Below are positions 34,652 through 43,363 of a stretch of 55,701 bases of DNA, one piece after another. Position numbers and translations under genes: made by a program. Under the pieces are notes generated by a model, which did no database searches, had not been told where the DNA came from, and saw only the letters and a list, made by a program, of their open reading frames with translations. Every line of letters begins with the position of its first letter. Within the stretch, counting starts at the first letter, position 1. The DNA is from JBDTMT01 sp033764095 (lineage in GTDB: Bacteria; Desulfobacterota; Binatia; HRBIN30; CADEER01): assembly GCA_033764095.1 (NCBI GenBank), contig JANRJF010000361.1, forward strand, positions 1 through 55,701, written 5' to 3'.

Positions 34652-34942
34652 ATGGGAAGAAAGTTGTACGTTGGAAATCTGGCCTTCGATGTCAGTGAGC
34701 GCGAGCTGGAGGCGGCGTTCTCGGCCGCCGGCGCCTGCGACTCGGTCGCGGTCATCACCGATCGCGCCACCGGCCAGTCGCGCGGTTTCGGTTTCGTCGA
34801 GATGAGCTCGAATTCCGAGGCGCAGCGCGCCATCCAGCAGCTGAACGGCACCGAGCTCAAGGGCCGCGCCCTCACCGTCAACGAGGCCAAGGAGCGCGAG
34901 GAGCGCGGTGGCAGTCGTGGCGGCGGCTGGAATCGCCACTGA
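34652..34942 (+). CDS. RRM-type RNA-binding protein
   Basis: The protein has 96 residues. It consists of one RNA recognition motif with RNP2 LYVGNLAF (5-12) and RNP1 RGFGFVEM (44-51), plus a Gly/Arg-rich tail (GGSRGGGWNRH). Bacterial RRM proteins of this size are cold-responsive RNA chaperones in cyanobacteria and many proteobacteria. ATG 34652 has AAGGAG at 34641 with good spacing. It is a single-gene unit, divergent from the lipoprotein gene and convergent with the transhydrogenase genes. Confidence 0.93.
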   Translation: MGRKLYVGNLAFDVSERELEAAFSAAGACDSVAVITDRATGQSRGFGFVEMSSNSEAQRAIQQLNGTELKGRALTVNEAKEREERGGSRGGGWNRH

Positions 34943-35012
34943 GCACGTCTGAGCCGGGCGGCGGCGCTGGGTGCGCCGCCGCCCGCATCTCGAGCCGCCG
35001 CCGCGGCCGGCG

Positions 35013-36836
35013 TCAGAGCAGCGACTTCATCTCGCTGATCAGCTTGGTGATGCTGTCCTTGGCGTCGCCGAACAGCATCATGCAGCGCTCGTTGTAGTAG
35101 AGCTCGTTGTCGACGCCGGCGAAGCCGGGGCGCATCGAGCGCTTCAGCACGATGATCGACTTGGCCTTCTCCACGTCGAGGATCGGCATGCCGTACAGCG
35201 GGCTCGACTTGTTGGTGCGCGCGGCGGGGTTGGTGACGTCGTTGGCGCCGACCACCAGGACGATGTCGGCCTCGGGGAAGTAGGGGTTGATCGCCTCCAT
35301 CTCCACCATCTGCTCGTAGGGCACGTTCGCCTCGGCGAGCAGCACGTTCATGTGGCCGGGCATGCGGCCGGCGACCGGGTGGATGGCGTACTTCACGTCG
35401 ATGCCCTTGTCGCCGAGGATGGTGGCCAGCTCGCCGACCGCGTGCTGTGCCTGCGCGACGGCCATGCCGTAGCCGGGCACGATCACCACCTTGGCGGAGG
35501 TGTCGAACAGCACCGCCGTCTCTTCGGAGGTGATGCTGCGCACGGTGCCCTTCTCCTCGCTGCCGGCGCTGGCGTCGGCCTCGGGCGCGGCGCCGAAGGC
35601 GCCGAACAGCACGTTGGTGGCCGAGCGGTTCATGGCGCGGCACATCAGCAGCGAGAGCAGGAAGCCGGAGGTGCCGTCGAGCGAGCCGGTGACGATCTGG
35701 ATCTTGTTCATGAGCACGAAGCCCATGGCCGCGTCGGCCAGACCGCCGTACGAGTTGAGCAGCGCGATCACCACCGGCATGTCGGCGGCACCGATCGGGA
35801 TCACCAGCATGAGGCCGAAGACGAACGACAGCAGCACCATGAGGTAGAACAGCGGGGTCACCGACTGGGTCGCCACCAGGTAGACGGCGATCAGCAGGAT
35901 GACGCCGAGCACCGCCAGGTTGACCAGGTTCTGGCCGCGGTAGGTGATCGGATGGCCGGGCAGCAGCTCCTGCAGCTTGGCCGCCGCCATCAGACTGCCG
36001 GTGAAGGTGAGGCCGCCGACGATCACCTGGAAGTCGAGCGCCACCATCGAGGCGGCGCCGAACTCGCCGGCGTAGCGGATGTACTCCGAGATGCCGACCA
36101 GGCAGGCGGCGAGCGCGCCGAGCGAGTGCGACAGCGCGGTGCGCTGCGGCACCGCGGTCATCGGGATGCTGAGCCCCATCCAGCCGCCGGCGCCGGCGCC
36201 GATCGCCAGGCCGATGCTGATCAGGCCGTAGTACTGGATGTGGTGGTCGAACAGCGTGCCGCCGACGGCCAGCGCCATGCCGATGGCGGCCAACAGCATG
36301 CCGGCGCGGGCGGTGCGCGGCGAGCTCAGCCCCTTGAGGCCGAGCACGAACATCGCCGCCGAGAGGATGTAGGCGTAGCGCAACACCTCGGCGGCGGCAC
36401 CGCTGTGCAGGTAGGTGATGAAGCCGGGCGCGTCGGCCGGCTTGTTGGCCCAGATGGCGAACAGCATCAGGCCGATCGCCGCCAGCGCGCCGCCGACCGC
36501 CTTGGCTTCCAGCGACATGCCGCCGGCGTTCGCCGCCGCGCCGGCCGGCTTGAACATGCGCAGCATGCGATCGGTGATGAGGAAGCCGCCGAAGGCGTTG
36601 GTCGCCGAGCAGGTCACGGCGATGAAGCCGAGCAGGCTGCACACCCAGCCGTTCGGCAGGTGCGAGTAGTCGCCGCCCGCCACCACCAGCGACCCGACCA
36701 GCGAGATGGCGGCGATGGCGTTGGTCGCCGACATCAGCGGCGTGTGCAGAAGCGGCGGAACCTTGGTGATGATGTGGTAGCCGAGGAATCCGGCCAGCAG
36801 GAAGATGTAGAGTCCGACTTCGAGCTCGCTGGTCAT
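35013..36836 (-). CDS. pntB: NAD(P) transhydrogenase, fused alpha2-beta subunit
   Basis: The protein has 607 residues. Residues 1-97 are the membrane alpha2 subunit (YIFLLAGFLGYHIITKVPPL, ITDRMLRMFKPA). A linking helix (about 111-130, AVGGALAAIGLMLFAIWA) leads into a complete beta subunit: LGLKGLSSPRTARAGM, the proton-channel helices, and a C-terminal NADP domain with VIVPGYGMAVAQAQH and the final KSLL. It moves protons while passing hydride between NADH and NADP. Most bacteria encode alpha2 and beta separately; here there is no stop between them. The start overlaps the stop of pntA (ATGA). Confidence 0.93.
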   Translation of the reverse strand: MTSELEVGLYIFLLAGFLGYHIITKVPPLLHTPLMSATNAIAAISLVGSLVVAGGDYSHLPNGWVCSLLGFIAVTCSATNAFGGFLITDRMLRMFKPAGAAANAGGMSLEAKAVGGALAAIGLMLFAIWANKPADAPGFITYLHSGAAAEVLRYAYILSAAMFVLGLKGLSSPRTARAGMLLAAIGMALAVGGTLFDHHIQYYGLISIGLAIGAGAGGWMGLSIPMTAVPQRTALSHSLGALAACLVGISEYIRYAGEFGAASMVALDFQVIVGGLTFTGSLMAAAKLQELLPGHPITYRGQNLVNLAVLGVILLIAVYLVATQSVTPLFYLMVLLSFVFGLMLVIPIGAADMPVVIALLNSYGGLADAAMGFVLMNKIQIVTGSLDGTSGFLLSLLMCRAMNRSATNVLFGAFGAAPEADASAGSEEKGTVRSITSEETAVLFDTSAKVVIVPGYGMAVAQAQHAVGELATILGDKGIDVKYAIHPVAGRMPGHMNVLLAEANVPYEQMVEMEAINPYFPEADIVLVVGANDVTNPAARTNKSSPLYGMPILDVEKAKSIIVLKRSMRPGFAGVDNELYYNERCMMLFGDAKDSITKLISEMKSLL

Positions 36837-37978
36837 GCCGCCTTCTCCGCCAACGCGGCCTTGACCGCGTCGTGCACCACCGCGCCGCCGTGCGTGATGC
36901 AGGCGCCCTTGACGATCTCGTCCTCGAAGTTGAGCTGCAGCGCCCCTTCCTTGTTGATCAGCTCCTTGAGCAGCTCGCTGATGTTGCGCGCGTAGAGCTG
37001 ACTGGCGTGCACCGGCATGGTGGCCGGCAGATTGGTCGGCCCGTGGATGGTGACGCCGTGCGCCACCACCACCTCGTCCGGCTTGGTGAGCTCGCAGTTG
37101 CCGCCCGCCTCGGCCGCCAGGTCGACGATCACCGAGCCCGGCTTCATGCCGGCGACGGTTTCCTTGGTGACCAGGCGCGGCGCCGGACGGCCGGGCACCA
37201 GCGCGGTGGTGACGACGACGTCGAACTCCTTGGTCTTCTCCGCCAGCAGCTCCTGCTGGCGGCGGCTCTGCTCCGGCGTCAGCGCCTTGGCGTAGCCGCC
37301 GGCGCCCTCGGCGTCGGCGATGCCGAGGTCGAAGGCGAGGAACTTGGCGCCGAGACTCTCGATCTGCTCGCGCACCACGGCGCGCACGTCGTAGCCCCAC
37401 ACCTGCGCGCCGAGCCGGCGCGCGGTGGCGATCGCCTGCAGGCCGGCGACGCCGGCGCCGATGACCAGCACGCGCGCCGCGAACACGGTGCCGGCGGCGG
37501 TCATCAGCATCGGGAAGAACTTGGCGAGCGACTCGGCGCCGATCAGCACCGCCTTGTAGCCGGCGATGTTGGCCTGCGACGACAGCGCATCCATCTTCTG
37601 CGCGCGGCTGATGCGCGGCACCTGCTCCATGCCGAAGGCGCTCAGCTTGCGCGCCGCGATCTGCTCGATGCGCTCGCGACTGGTCAGCGCCTGCAGCAGG
37701 GCGATCAGCACCGCCCCTTCGCGCATCTGGCCGACCTCGGCCGCGCTCGGCTGCTGGACCTTCAGGATGACGTCGGCCTGCCCATACAGCGCGGCCGCGT
37801 CCGGCACGATGGTCGCGCCGGCCTGTCGATAGGCGTCATCGGCGTGGAAGGCGCCCGCCCCGGCACCCGCCTCGATGCACACCTGCAGACCGGCCTTGAC
37901 CAGCGCCGCGGCGGCGTCCGGGGTGAGCGCGACACGGCGCTCCCCCGGCGCAATTTCTCGTGGAACCGCAATTTTCAC
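36833..37978 (-). CDS. pntA: NAD(P) transhydrogenase subunit alpha part 1
   Basis: The protein has 381 residues from a GTG at 37978 (sequence VKIAVPREIAPGERRV). This start fits the family length and a GGAGGGG Shine-Dalgarno just upstream; an ATG 12 codons earlier is also open. The soluble NAD-binding domain includes RISRAQKMDALSSQANIAGY, the Rossmann VLVIGAGVAGLQAIATARRLGA and VTTALVPGRPAPRLVTKE. It forms the transhydrogenase with the fused alpha2-beta protein and is translationally coupled to it. Confidence 0.93.
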   Translation of the reverse strand: MKIAVPREIAPGERRVALTPDAAAALVKAGLQVCIEAGAGAGAFHADDAYRQAGATIVPDAAALYGQADVILKVQQPSAAEVGQMREGAVLIALLQALTSRERIEQIAARKLSAFGMEQVPRISRAQKMDALSSQANIAGYKAVLIGAESLAKFFPMLMTAAGTVFAARVLVIGAGVAGLQAIATARRLGAQVWGYDVRAVVREQIESLGAKFLAFDLGIADAEGAGGYAKALTPEQSRRQQELLAEKTKEFDVVVTTALVPGRPAPRLVTKETVAGMKPGSVIVDLAAEAGGNCELTKPDEVVVAHGVTIHGPTNLPATMPVHASQLYARNISELLKELINKEGALQLNFEDEIVKGACITHGGAVVHDAVKAALAEKAA

Positions 37979-38065
37979 AGGAGCCCCCCTCCGAATGGAG
38001 AACCTGCACTCCATAGTGCGGCGGCGGTGCGGGTGGCAATACAGGCGGCCGACGGCTGGCGCAGT

Positions 38066-38162
38066 CGGCTTTCAGGCCATCAGCCTTCAGCTTTCAGCTC
38101 TCTGCCGGAACTGAACTCCTCGGCAAAGCCGCTGAGAGCTGACGGCTGAGAGCTGACAGCCG
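38066..38162. repeat. Imperfect inverted repeat (AGCTGACGGCTGAG words)
   Basis: The left arm 38066-38100 (cggctttcaggccatcagcc and onward) pairs imperfectly with 38134-38162 (gagagctgacggctgagagc then tgacagccg). The arm itself is a run of ctgacag/ctgagag words. The centre holds a small gccg...cggc hairpin. The right end reaches the stop codon (38167-38169, minus strand) of the next gene. Confidence 0.75.
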
Positions 38163-38166
38163 ACAG

Positions 38167-39519
38167 CTATCTCAGGTGACACATCGAGCAGGCCTCGGCG
38201 CCGGCACCGATCAGCGGCGGGTCGTTGGCCACATCGGCGTCGGCGTAGAGGGCAACGCGCTGGGCGGTGTTGGCGGCGCGATCCTGGATGGCGGAGTAGA
38301 ACGCCCAGCTCGGCGTGGTGGGGATCGCCATGACCAGGTCGTACCAGCCCTGCGCGCGCGCGACGTCGCCGCCCTTGGCGTACAGGTCGCCGAACAGGGT
38401 CAGCGAGCCGTTGATGTTGCGCGGCGCGAAGCCCTCGTTGCCGCAGATCTCCGGCTGCGTCACCACGCAGGCGAGCGTGTCCGGGTCGTTCAGGTAGGTC
38501 GTCACGAAGGCGAAGGCGTCGGCGAAGGCCGGATCGCCGGGCGGCAGCGCCTGCAGCACCGGAATGAAGTCGAAGATGTTGAAGAAGGCGTTCACCGCGA
38601 CGGCGCGCTCGAGCGCGGCGAGCCCGGCGGCGCGCATTGCCTCGTCGCCGTCGACCACCCCCTGGGTATAGAGGGCCGAGGCGGCGAAGCCGGGCACACG
38701 CGAGTCGCCAGTGCCGCTGGCATCATCCCACAGCAGCGGCACGGCGGTGGCGAACGCGGCGTTGGCGGCGACCAGCTCGGCGCGCGCCGCGGGGCTGGAC
38801 TCCTGCAGGCGCACGACGCGCTGGCCGAAGCGATAGAGGTGCATCATGCCGATCAGGAAGTGCGAGCGGCCGTCGTCGGGACGACGCTGCACGGCGCGGT
38901 CGAGCAGCGCCAGCGTCGCCTGCTCGTCGGCCTCGCTGCTGGCGTCGCCGAGCAGCGCATCCCAGAAGCCCGCTTCGCCGGCCGCGGCCGCGGCGCTCGG
39001 CCGGCGCGTCGCGACCACCTGCGCGTCGTTGCGCACGAAGTTGTGGAAGCGCGCCCGCAGCGTGCGCGTCCCGACGGTGAGCTGCACCTGCAGGAAGCCG
39101 ACCGGTCCGTCGATCGGAGCCAACCCGGCGCCGCGCAGGTCGATCTGCAACCCGCGCCGGGTGTAGCGGATCGAGCGCACCGTGCCGGTCGGATCGCTGT
39201 AGCGATAGCCGCCGCCGTGGGCGCGCCACTTGGCGCAGTCGAGCGGCAGCGTCGCCAGCACGACGTCGCGCAGCGTCGACTGCAGGTACACCTCGACCTC
39301 CACCTCCGACGCCGCCGGGCAGGTGGGCGGCTCGAGCGTGCGCAGGGCGCGGTCGGCGCCGATCTGCACGCGGCCGCTGGTGCGCTGCGGATCGCCGGGA
39401 TTCTCGAAGCGCGCCATCTTGCCGACCGTCAGCACCTCGAAGTCGGCCGCGGCGGGCACCGGCGGAAGAGCCGCCAGCGCGGCGAGCGCGAGCACGGCGG
39501 GCAGCATCTGGGCAGTCAT
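38167..39519 (-). CDS. Secreted protein with GYRY beta domain and C-terminal CxxCH
   Basis: The protein has 450 residues. Signal peptide 1-25 (ALAALAALPPVPAAA). Residues about 28-170 form a beta domain with the pattern LDCAKWRAHGGGYRYSDP, then LQIDLRGAGL and NFVRNDAQVV; the same pattern ends the Thr-rich protein at 45040-47469. The rest is helical and TPR-like (ATLALLDRAVQRRPDDGRSHFLIG). The chain finishes ACSMCHLR, a single c-type heme motif three residues from the C-terminus. The overlap of its ATG with the TetR stop (ATGA) shows it is the second gene of a tetR operon, with its own GGAG inside tetR. The function is unknown; an electron-transfer or sensor role is possible. Confidence 0.75.
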   Translation of the reverse strand: MTAQMLPAVLALAALAALPPVPAAADFEVLTVGKMARFENPGDPQRTSGRVQIGADRALRTLEPPTCPAASEVEVEVYLQSTLRDVVLATLPLDCAKWRAHGGGYRYSDPTGTVRSIRYTRRGLQIDLRGAGLAPIDGPVGFLQVQLTVGTRTLRARFHNFVRNDAQVVATRRPSAAAAAGEAGFWDALLGDASSEADEQATLALLDRAVQRRPDDGRSHFLIGMMHLYRFGQRVVRLQESSPAARAELVAANAAFATAVPLLWDDASGTGDSRVPGFAASALYTQGVVDGDEAMRAAGLAALERAVAVNAFFNIFDFIPVLQALPPGDPAFADAFAFVTTYLNDPDTLACVVTQPEICGNEGFAPRNINGSLTLFGDLYAKGGDVARAQGWYDLVMAIPTTPSWAFYSAIQDRAANTAQRVALYADADVANDPPLIGAGAEACSMCHLR

Positions 39520-40151
39520 GCGGAGTCTCCTGTCGGATTGGCCGGGCGCGGCGCGATGAGCTGCATGATCCCGGGCATGGCAGTGAGCGGCAGCGCCGCG
39601 CGCATGCCGAGCAGTTGGGTGACGTCGAGCAGCAGGCCGACGGCCATGAACAGCCAGGTGTGCGACTGCACGTCGGTGTCGGCGGCGATCTCGCCGCCGG
39701 CGCGTGCCTGCTCGTAGAGATCGCGGACGAAGCGGAAGGCGGCGTCGACGTGCGCCCGCGCGCGCGCCGCCAGCTCCTCGTCGGCGACCTCGCTGTAGGA
39801 GCGAAAGCGCAGCCGCAGATGCTGAGAATCGCGCTGCAGCTCGGCGAAGTACCACTGGCCCATCGCCAGCAGGGCCGCCAGCGGCGACGCGGCAGCGGCG
39901 GCGATCTCGCGCCACTGGCGCATGGTCAGCTCGGCGCTGCGGTCGAGCGCCGCCAGGTAGAGGTCGCGCTTGGTCGGGAAGTGGCGAAAGAGGGTCGGCT
40001 CGCTCACCCCCAGCTCGGCCGCGATCGCCGCCGTCGCGCCGGCCCGGTAGCCGACGCGCGCGAAGACCGTGATCGCCGCGTCGAGGATCCCCTCGCGCCG
40101 CAACGGCCCCGGCAACCGCGCCGCCCGCCGGCTCTCTGATGATGCGAGCAT
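39516..40151 (-). CDS. TetR family transcriptional regulator
   Basis: The protein has 211 residues. The DNA-binding domain covers about 16-65: RREGILDAAITVFARVGY, then ATAAIAAELGVSEPTLFRHFPTKRDLY, with the recognition helix SEPTLFRHF. The C-terminal domain is helical and carries no obvious specificity. A 16-bp palindrome lies directly before the start codon, which points to autorepression. It heads a two-gene operon with the secreted CxxCH protein. Confidence 0.9.
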   Translation of the reverse strand: MLASSESRRAARLPGPLRREGILDAAITVFARVGYRAGATAAIAAELGVSEPTLFRHFPTKRDLYLAALDRSAELTMRQWREIAAAAASPLAALLAMGQWYFAELQRDSQHLRLRFRSYSEVADEELAARARAHVDAAFRFVRDLYEQARAGGEIAADTDVQSHTWLFMAVGLLLDVTQLLGMRAALPLTAMPGIMQLIAPRPANPTGDSA

Positions 40152-40166
40152 AGTGAGTGCTCACTA
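40151..40166 (-). promoter_or_regulatory. TetR operator palindrome
   Basis: The sequence tagtgagtgctcacta is an almost perfect 7+2+7 palindrome (TAGTGAG/CTCACTA). It overlaps the first base of the tetR start codon, so bound repressor would block the tetR operon. Its shape matches many TetR operators. The DUF748 gene starts 330 bp away in the other direction and could also be affected. Confidence 0.65.
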
Positions 40167-40203
40167 CGGAGCGAGGGACGGTTTCGCAAGCGCTTCGTCT
40201 TCG

Positions 40204-40308
40204 ACTTCACGCACCGGCGCAAAGGCCAACCATCAAGGCACCAAGACACCAAGCGGCTCTCAGAGCTTGGTGCCTTGGTGTCTTGGTGGTGATTCCTGGA
40301 GCGGCGAG
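40204..40308. repeat. Dispersed hairpin element (CACCAAGG words), copy 2
   Basis: It matches the element at 25177-25280 over the full length with about ten substitutions and one indel. Shared parts are acttcacgcac at the left edge, the caaggcaccaagacaccaag arm, ctcaga in the loop, the cttggtgccttggtgtcttg arm and gcggcgag at the right edge. The flanks outside these edges differ. The remaining spacer to 40495 shows no other feature I can name. Confidence 0.87.
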
Positions 40309-40495
40309 CAATCGTCGGTGGGGTTTTTCAAAGCGGGAAGGGAAGTTCTTCACCCGTCTCGGGCAGTCCGACTGGAATAGACCGCTGCGGTTGCGCGGCG
40401 CGCTGCTGGCATCGGTTTGGCTCCGGCAACCGCAAGCCGTGTCATCCACCACCGTTCAGGATGTACGGGCGCCGGCGCGGACAGCGAACCGCCCG

Positions 40496-42079
40496 ATGCG
40501 CCGCCTGCTGATCGCGCTCGCCGTCGTGGCCGGGCTCATCGCACTGGTCCTGGTCGCGGCCCAGATGATCACCGAGCCGCTGCGGCGGCGCATGGAGGCG
40601 ACGCTGAACGAACGGCTGGTCGGCTATCGGGTCGCCCTGCCCGGCCTGGCGCTGCATCCGTTCTCGCTGTCGCTGTCACTGCTCGGTCTGGAGATCCGGC
40701 AGATCGCGCATCCCGAGCCGCCGGTGCTGGCGGTCAACGACGTCACCGCCGGCGTGCACTGGCGGGCGCTGCTGGCGCTCAAGCTGGTCGCCGACCTCGG
40801 CGTCGAGAGCCCGCGCCTGCACGTCGACCGCAGCCAGTTGACGACCGAAGCCAAGGACGCCGTGCCGATCGCGGACAAGGGCTGGCAGGCGGCGCTGGAG
40901 TCGATCTACCCGCTCAAGTTCAACCAGGTGCGGATCCACGACGGGGCGCTCACCTACATCGACGATCCGCGCCGCCCGCTGCGGCTGACCCAGGTGCAGG
41001 TGCTGACCACCGACATCCGCAACGTGCGCAGCGCCGCCGGCACCTTTCCGTCGCCGTTGCACGTCAGCGCAGTCGCCTTCGAGCGCGGCCGGCTGCGCGT
41101 CGACGGCGCCGCCGACTACCTCGCCGCGCCGTCTCCCAACCTGCGGGCGGAGGTCGGGCTGGCCGCCATCCCGCTGGCCGCGGTGGCGCCGGTGGCGGAC
41201 GACGTCAACCTGGAGCTGCGCGGCGGCGAGCTCACCGCCGCGGGCGAGATCGAGACCGTCGCCGGCCGTCAGCGCGCGCATCTGCGCACCGCGACGATCG
41301 ACGGGCTGACGCTCGACTACGTCCACCGCGCCGCCACCGCGCGCGCCGAGGCGCAACGCGCCGAGCGCGTCGCCGACGCCACCGCCGAGCTCGCCGAGGA
41401 CCCGTCGCTGCGCCTGCAGATCGACGTGCTGCACCTGACCAATGCCGCGCTCGGCTATCGCGACGAGACGACGCGGCCGCCGTATCGCGTCTCGTTCGAC
41501 GACGCCGACGTGCGCATCCTCAACGTCTCCAACCACTCCGAGCAGGGCCGCGGCTGGGTGACGCTGAACGGCCGCTTCATGGGCTCCGGTCCGAGCGAGC
41601 TGTGGGCGTCGTTCGTGCCGCAGGGCGGCGACCCCGAGGTCGCCGCCGCGATCCAGATCCGCGACACCGACATGCGGCGCATGAATCAGCTGTTCGACGC
41701 CTACGGCGACTTCGACGTCGTCGGCGGGCGCTTCTCGTTCTTCTCCGAGCTCTACATCTTCGCGCGCCGCATCGACGGCTACATCAAGCCGTTGTTCGCC
41801 GACGTCGACGTCTACGACACGCGCCAGGACCGCGGCGATCCGCTGCCCCACAAGCTCTACGAAGGCGTGGTCGGCGGCCTCGCCGGCCTGCTGGAGAACC
41901 GCGACGACCGCACCGCCACCCGCGCCGCCGTCAGCGGCGCAGCCGACGCGCCGCGGCTGAGCGTCTGGGAGATCGCCCTCAACCTCCTTCGCAACGCCTT
42001 CTTCCGCACCATCGTCCCCGGCCTCGAGCACGCCGCCTCCGGCACCACGGCGGCCACGCTCATCGGCGACGCGCCCTGA
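40496..42079 (+). CDS. DUF748 (AsmA-like) envelope protein
   Basis: The protein has 527 residues from ATG 40496; the frame is open upstream but through a repeat. An N-terminal helix (LLIALAVVAGLIALVLVAA) anchors it, with the bulk in the periplasm. The beta-rich AsmA/DUF748 character is shown by LHPFSLSLSLLGLEI, NQVRIHDGALTYIDDP and GGRFSFFSELYIFARRIDGYIKPLFADVDVYD. Proteins of this group resemble bridge-like lipid-transfer proteins and are linked to outer-membrane lipid homeostasis. It is possibly co-transcribed with the two small genes downstream (225 bp gap). Confidence 0.82.
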   Translation: MRRLLIALAVVAGLIALVLVAAQMITEPLRRRMEATLNERLVGYRVALPGLALHPFSLSLSLLGLEIRQIAHPEPPVLAVNDVTAGVHWRALLALKLVADLGVESPRLHVDRSQLTTEAKDAVPIADKGWQAALESIYPLKFNQVRIHDGALTYIDDPRRPLRLTQVQVLTTDIRNVRSAAGTFPSPLHVSAVAFERGRLRVDGAADYLAAPSPNLRAEVGLAAIPLAAVAPVADDVNLELRGGELTAAGEIETVAGRQRAHLRTATIDGLTLDYVHRAATARAEAQRAERVADATAELAEDPSLRLQIDVLHLTNAALGYRDETTRPPYRVSFDDADVRILNVSNHSEQGRGWVTLNGRFMGSGPSELWASFVPQGGDPEVAAAIQIRDTDMRRMNQLFDAYGDFDVVGGRFSFFSELYIFARRIDGYIKPLFADVDVYDTRQDRGDPLPHKLYEGVVGGLAGLLENRDDRTATRAAVSGAADAPRLSVWEIALNLLRNAFFRTIVPGLEHAASGTTAATLIGDAP

Positions 42080-42304
42080 TTGCCCTTACCGGCGATCGCG
42101 GCGACACGGCGCGCGCGGGTTGCGTGGTCGCATCGTGGTGGTTGTGCCACTGCCGTTCCCGCAACGCCGCGCACGTCTTACCCGGCTGGCATGTACGGAT
42201 TGCTGCGCCACCGTCCGCGCGTGGCACGGGCGCGACGCGCCAGCGCCGCCCGACGCCTGGCCCGCTTCTCGCAATACCTTGCCGGCACGAAGGGAGGGTT
42301 CCAG

Positions 42305-42658
42305 ATGAAACGAGCAGGGCTCGTCTGCGCGCTGTTGCTGCTCAGCGGCGGCGCGTGGGCCGATCAAGCGGACAACACCGGCGTCAATGCGCGCGACCGC
42401 GACGGCAACACGCTGACCGTGTTCGACCAGGGCGAGAGCGAGGCCGATCGGCAGATCACCGCCAAGCTGCGCGAGATGATCGTCGCCGACGATTCGCTGT
42501 CCACCAACGCGCAGAACATCAAGATCATCACCGTCGCCGGCATCGTCACGCTGCGCGGTCCGGTCGAGAGCGCGGCGGAGAAGTCGACCATCGAGTCGAA
42601 GGCGAAGAGCGTCGCCGGCGTGCACCGCGTCGACAACCAACTCGACACCACCCCGTAA
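42305..42658 (+). CDS. Periplasmic BON-domain protein (OsmY-like)
   Basis: The protein has 117 residues with a signal peptide 1-19 (LVCALLLLSGGAWA). One BON domain spans about 46-114: ADRQITAKLREMIVADDSLS, IKIITVAGIVTLRGPV and GVHRVDNQL. BON domains are membrane-associated and induced by osmotic stress in OsmY. AGGGAGGG precedes ATG 42305. The next gene starts 17 bp after the stop, so the two form a stress-type unit. Confidence 0.9.
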   Translation: MKRAGLVCALLLLSGGAWADQADNTGVNARDRDGNTLTVFDQGESEADRQITAKLREMIVADDSLSTNAQNIKIITVAGIVTLRGPVESAAEKSTIESKAKSVAGVHRVDNQLDTTP

Positions 42659-42675
42659 CCCTACAGGAGGAGACC

Positions 42676-43215
42676 ATGAAGAAGGCAGTGATCTGCATCG
42701 CCCGCAGCCGTGAACAGGCGGCGGCGATCGTCGACGACCTGAAGACGTCGGGATTCTCCAGCAACGACATCTCGGCGCTGTTCCCCGACACCACCGGCAC
42801 GCGTGATTTCGCGCACGAGCAGAACACCAAGGCGCCGGAGGGCGCCGCGGTCGGCGCCGGCACCGGCTCGCTGCTCGGCGGCACGCTCGGCTGGCTGGCC
42901 GGCATCGGCTCGCTCGCCATCCCCGGCCTCGGCCCGTTCATCGCCGCCGGCCCGATCATGGCGGCACTCGGCGGCGCTGCGATCGGCGCGGCGGCCGGCG
43001 GCCTCACCGGCGCACTGGTCGGCTACGGCATCCCCGAGTACGAGGCCAAGCAGTACGAGGGCAAGATCCGCAGCGGCAACATCCTGCTCTCGGTGCACAC
43101 CGAGAACGGCGACGAGGTGTCGCGCGTGAAGGAGATCTTCACCCGCCACCAGGCCGAGGACATCTCGTACACCGGCGAGGCCAGTACGCCGCGCATGGCA
43201 TCCGCCGCCCAGTAG
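42676..43215 (+). CDS. General-stress-type membrane protein (DUF1269/YflT-like)
   Basis: The protein has 179 residues with a perfect AGGAGG before ATG 42676. The N-terminal part (KKAVICIARSREQAAAIVDDLKTSGFSSNDISALFPD) matches the fold used by general stress 17M/YflT-like proteins. The middle is Gly/Ala-rich with two hydrophobic hairpins (GTGSLLGGTLGWLAGIGSLA and AALGGAAIGAAAGGLTGALVG), and the end returns to the first fold (GNILLSVHTENGDEVSRVKEIF). The role is unknown; it is co-transcribed with the BON gene, which suits osmotic or envelope stress. Confidence 0.82.
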   Translation: MKKAVICIARSREQAAAIVDDLKTSGFSSNDISALFPDTTGTRDFAHEQNTKAPEGAAVGAGTGSLLGGTLGWLAGIGSLAIPGLGPFIAAGPIMAALGGAAIGAAAGGLTGALVGYGIPEYEAKQYEGKIRSGNILLSVHTENGDEVSRVKEIFTRHQAEDISYTGEASTPRMASAAQ

Positions 43216-43222
43216 GCGGGAA

Positions 43223-43321
43223 AGCGATGAGCGATGTGTGGCGAGCGATGAGAGCGGAGATCGCTCATGCCTCATCGCTCGTCGCTCATCGCTCGTCGCC
43301 CGCACCTCATCGCTCATCGCT
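43223..43321. repeat. Inverted repeat built from GCGATGA words
   Basis: The left arm 43223-43252 (agcgatgagcgatgtgtggc then gagcgatgag) pairs with 43285-43321 (ctcatcgctcgtcgcccgca then cctcatcgctcatcgct). Extra ctcatcgctcgtcg words fill the centre, so the right half has four copies of the word. It starts 8 bp after the upstream stop codon and occupies most of the 148-bp spacer. Confidence 0.82.
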
Positions 43322-43363
43322 GAAGCCCTTGAATCCTGCGCGCCGCGGTCATAGGGCGCAGCG

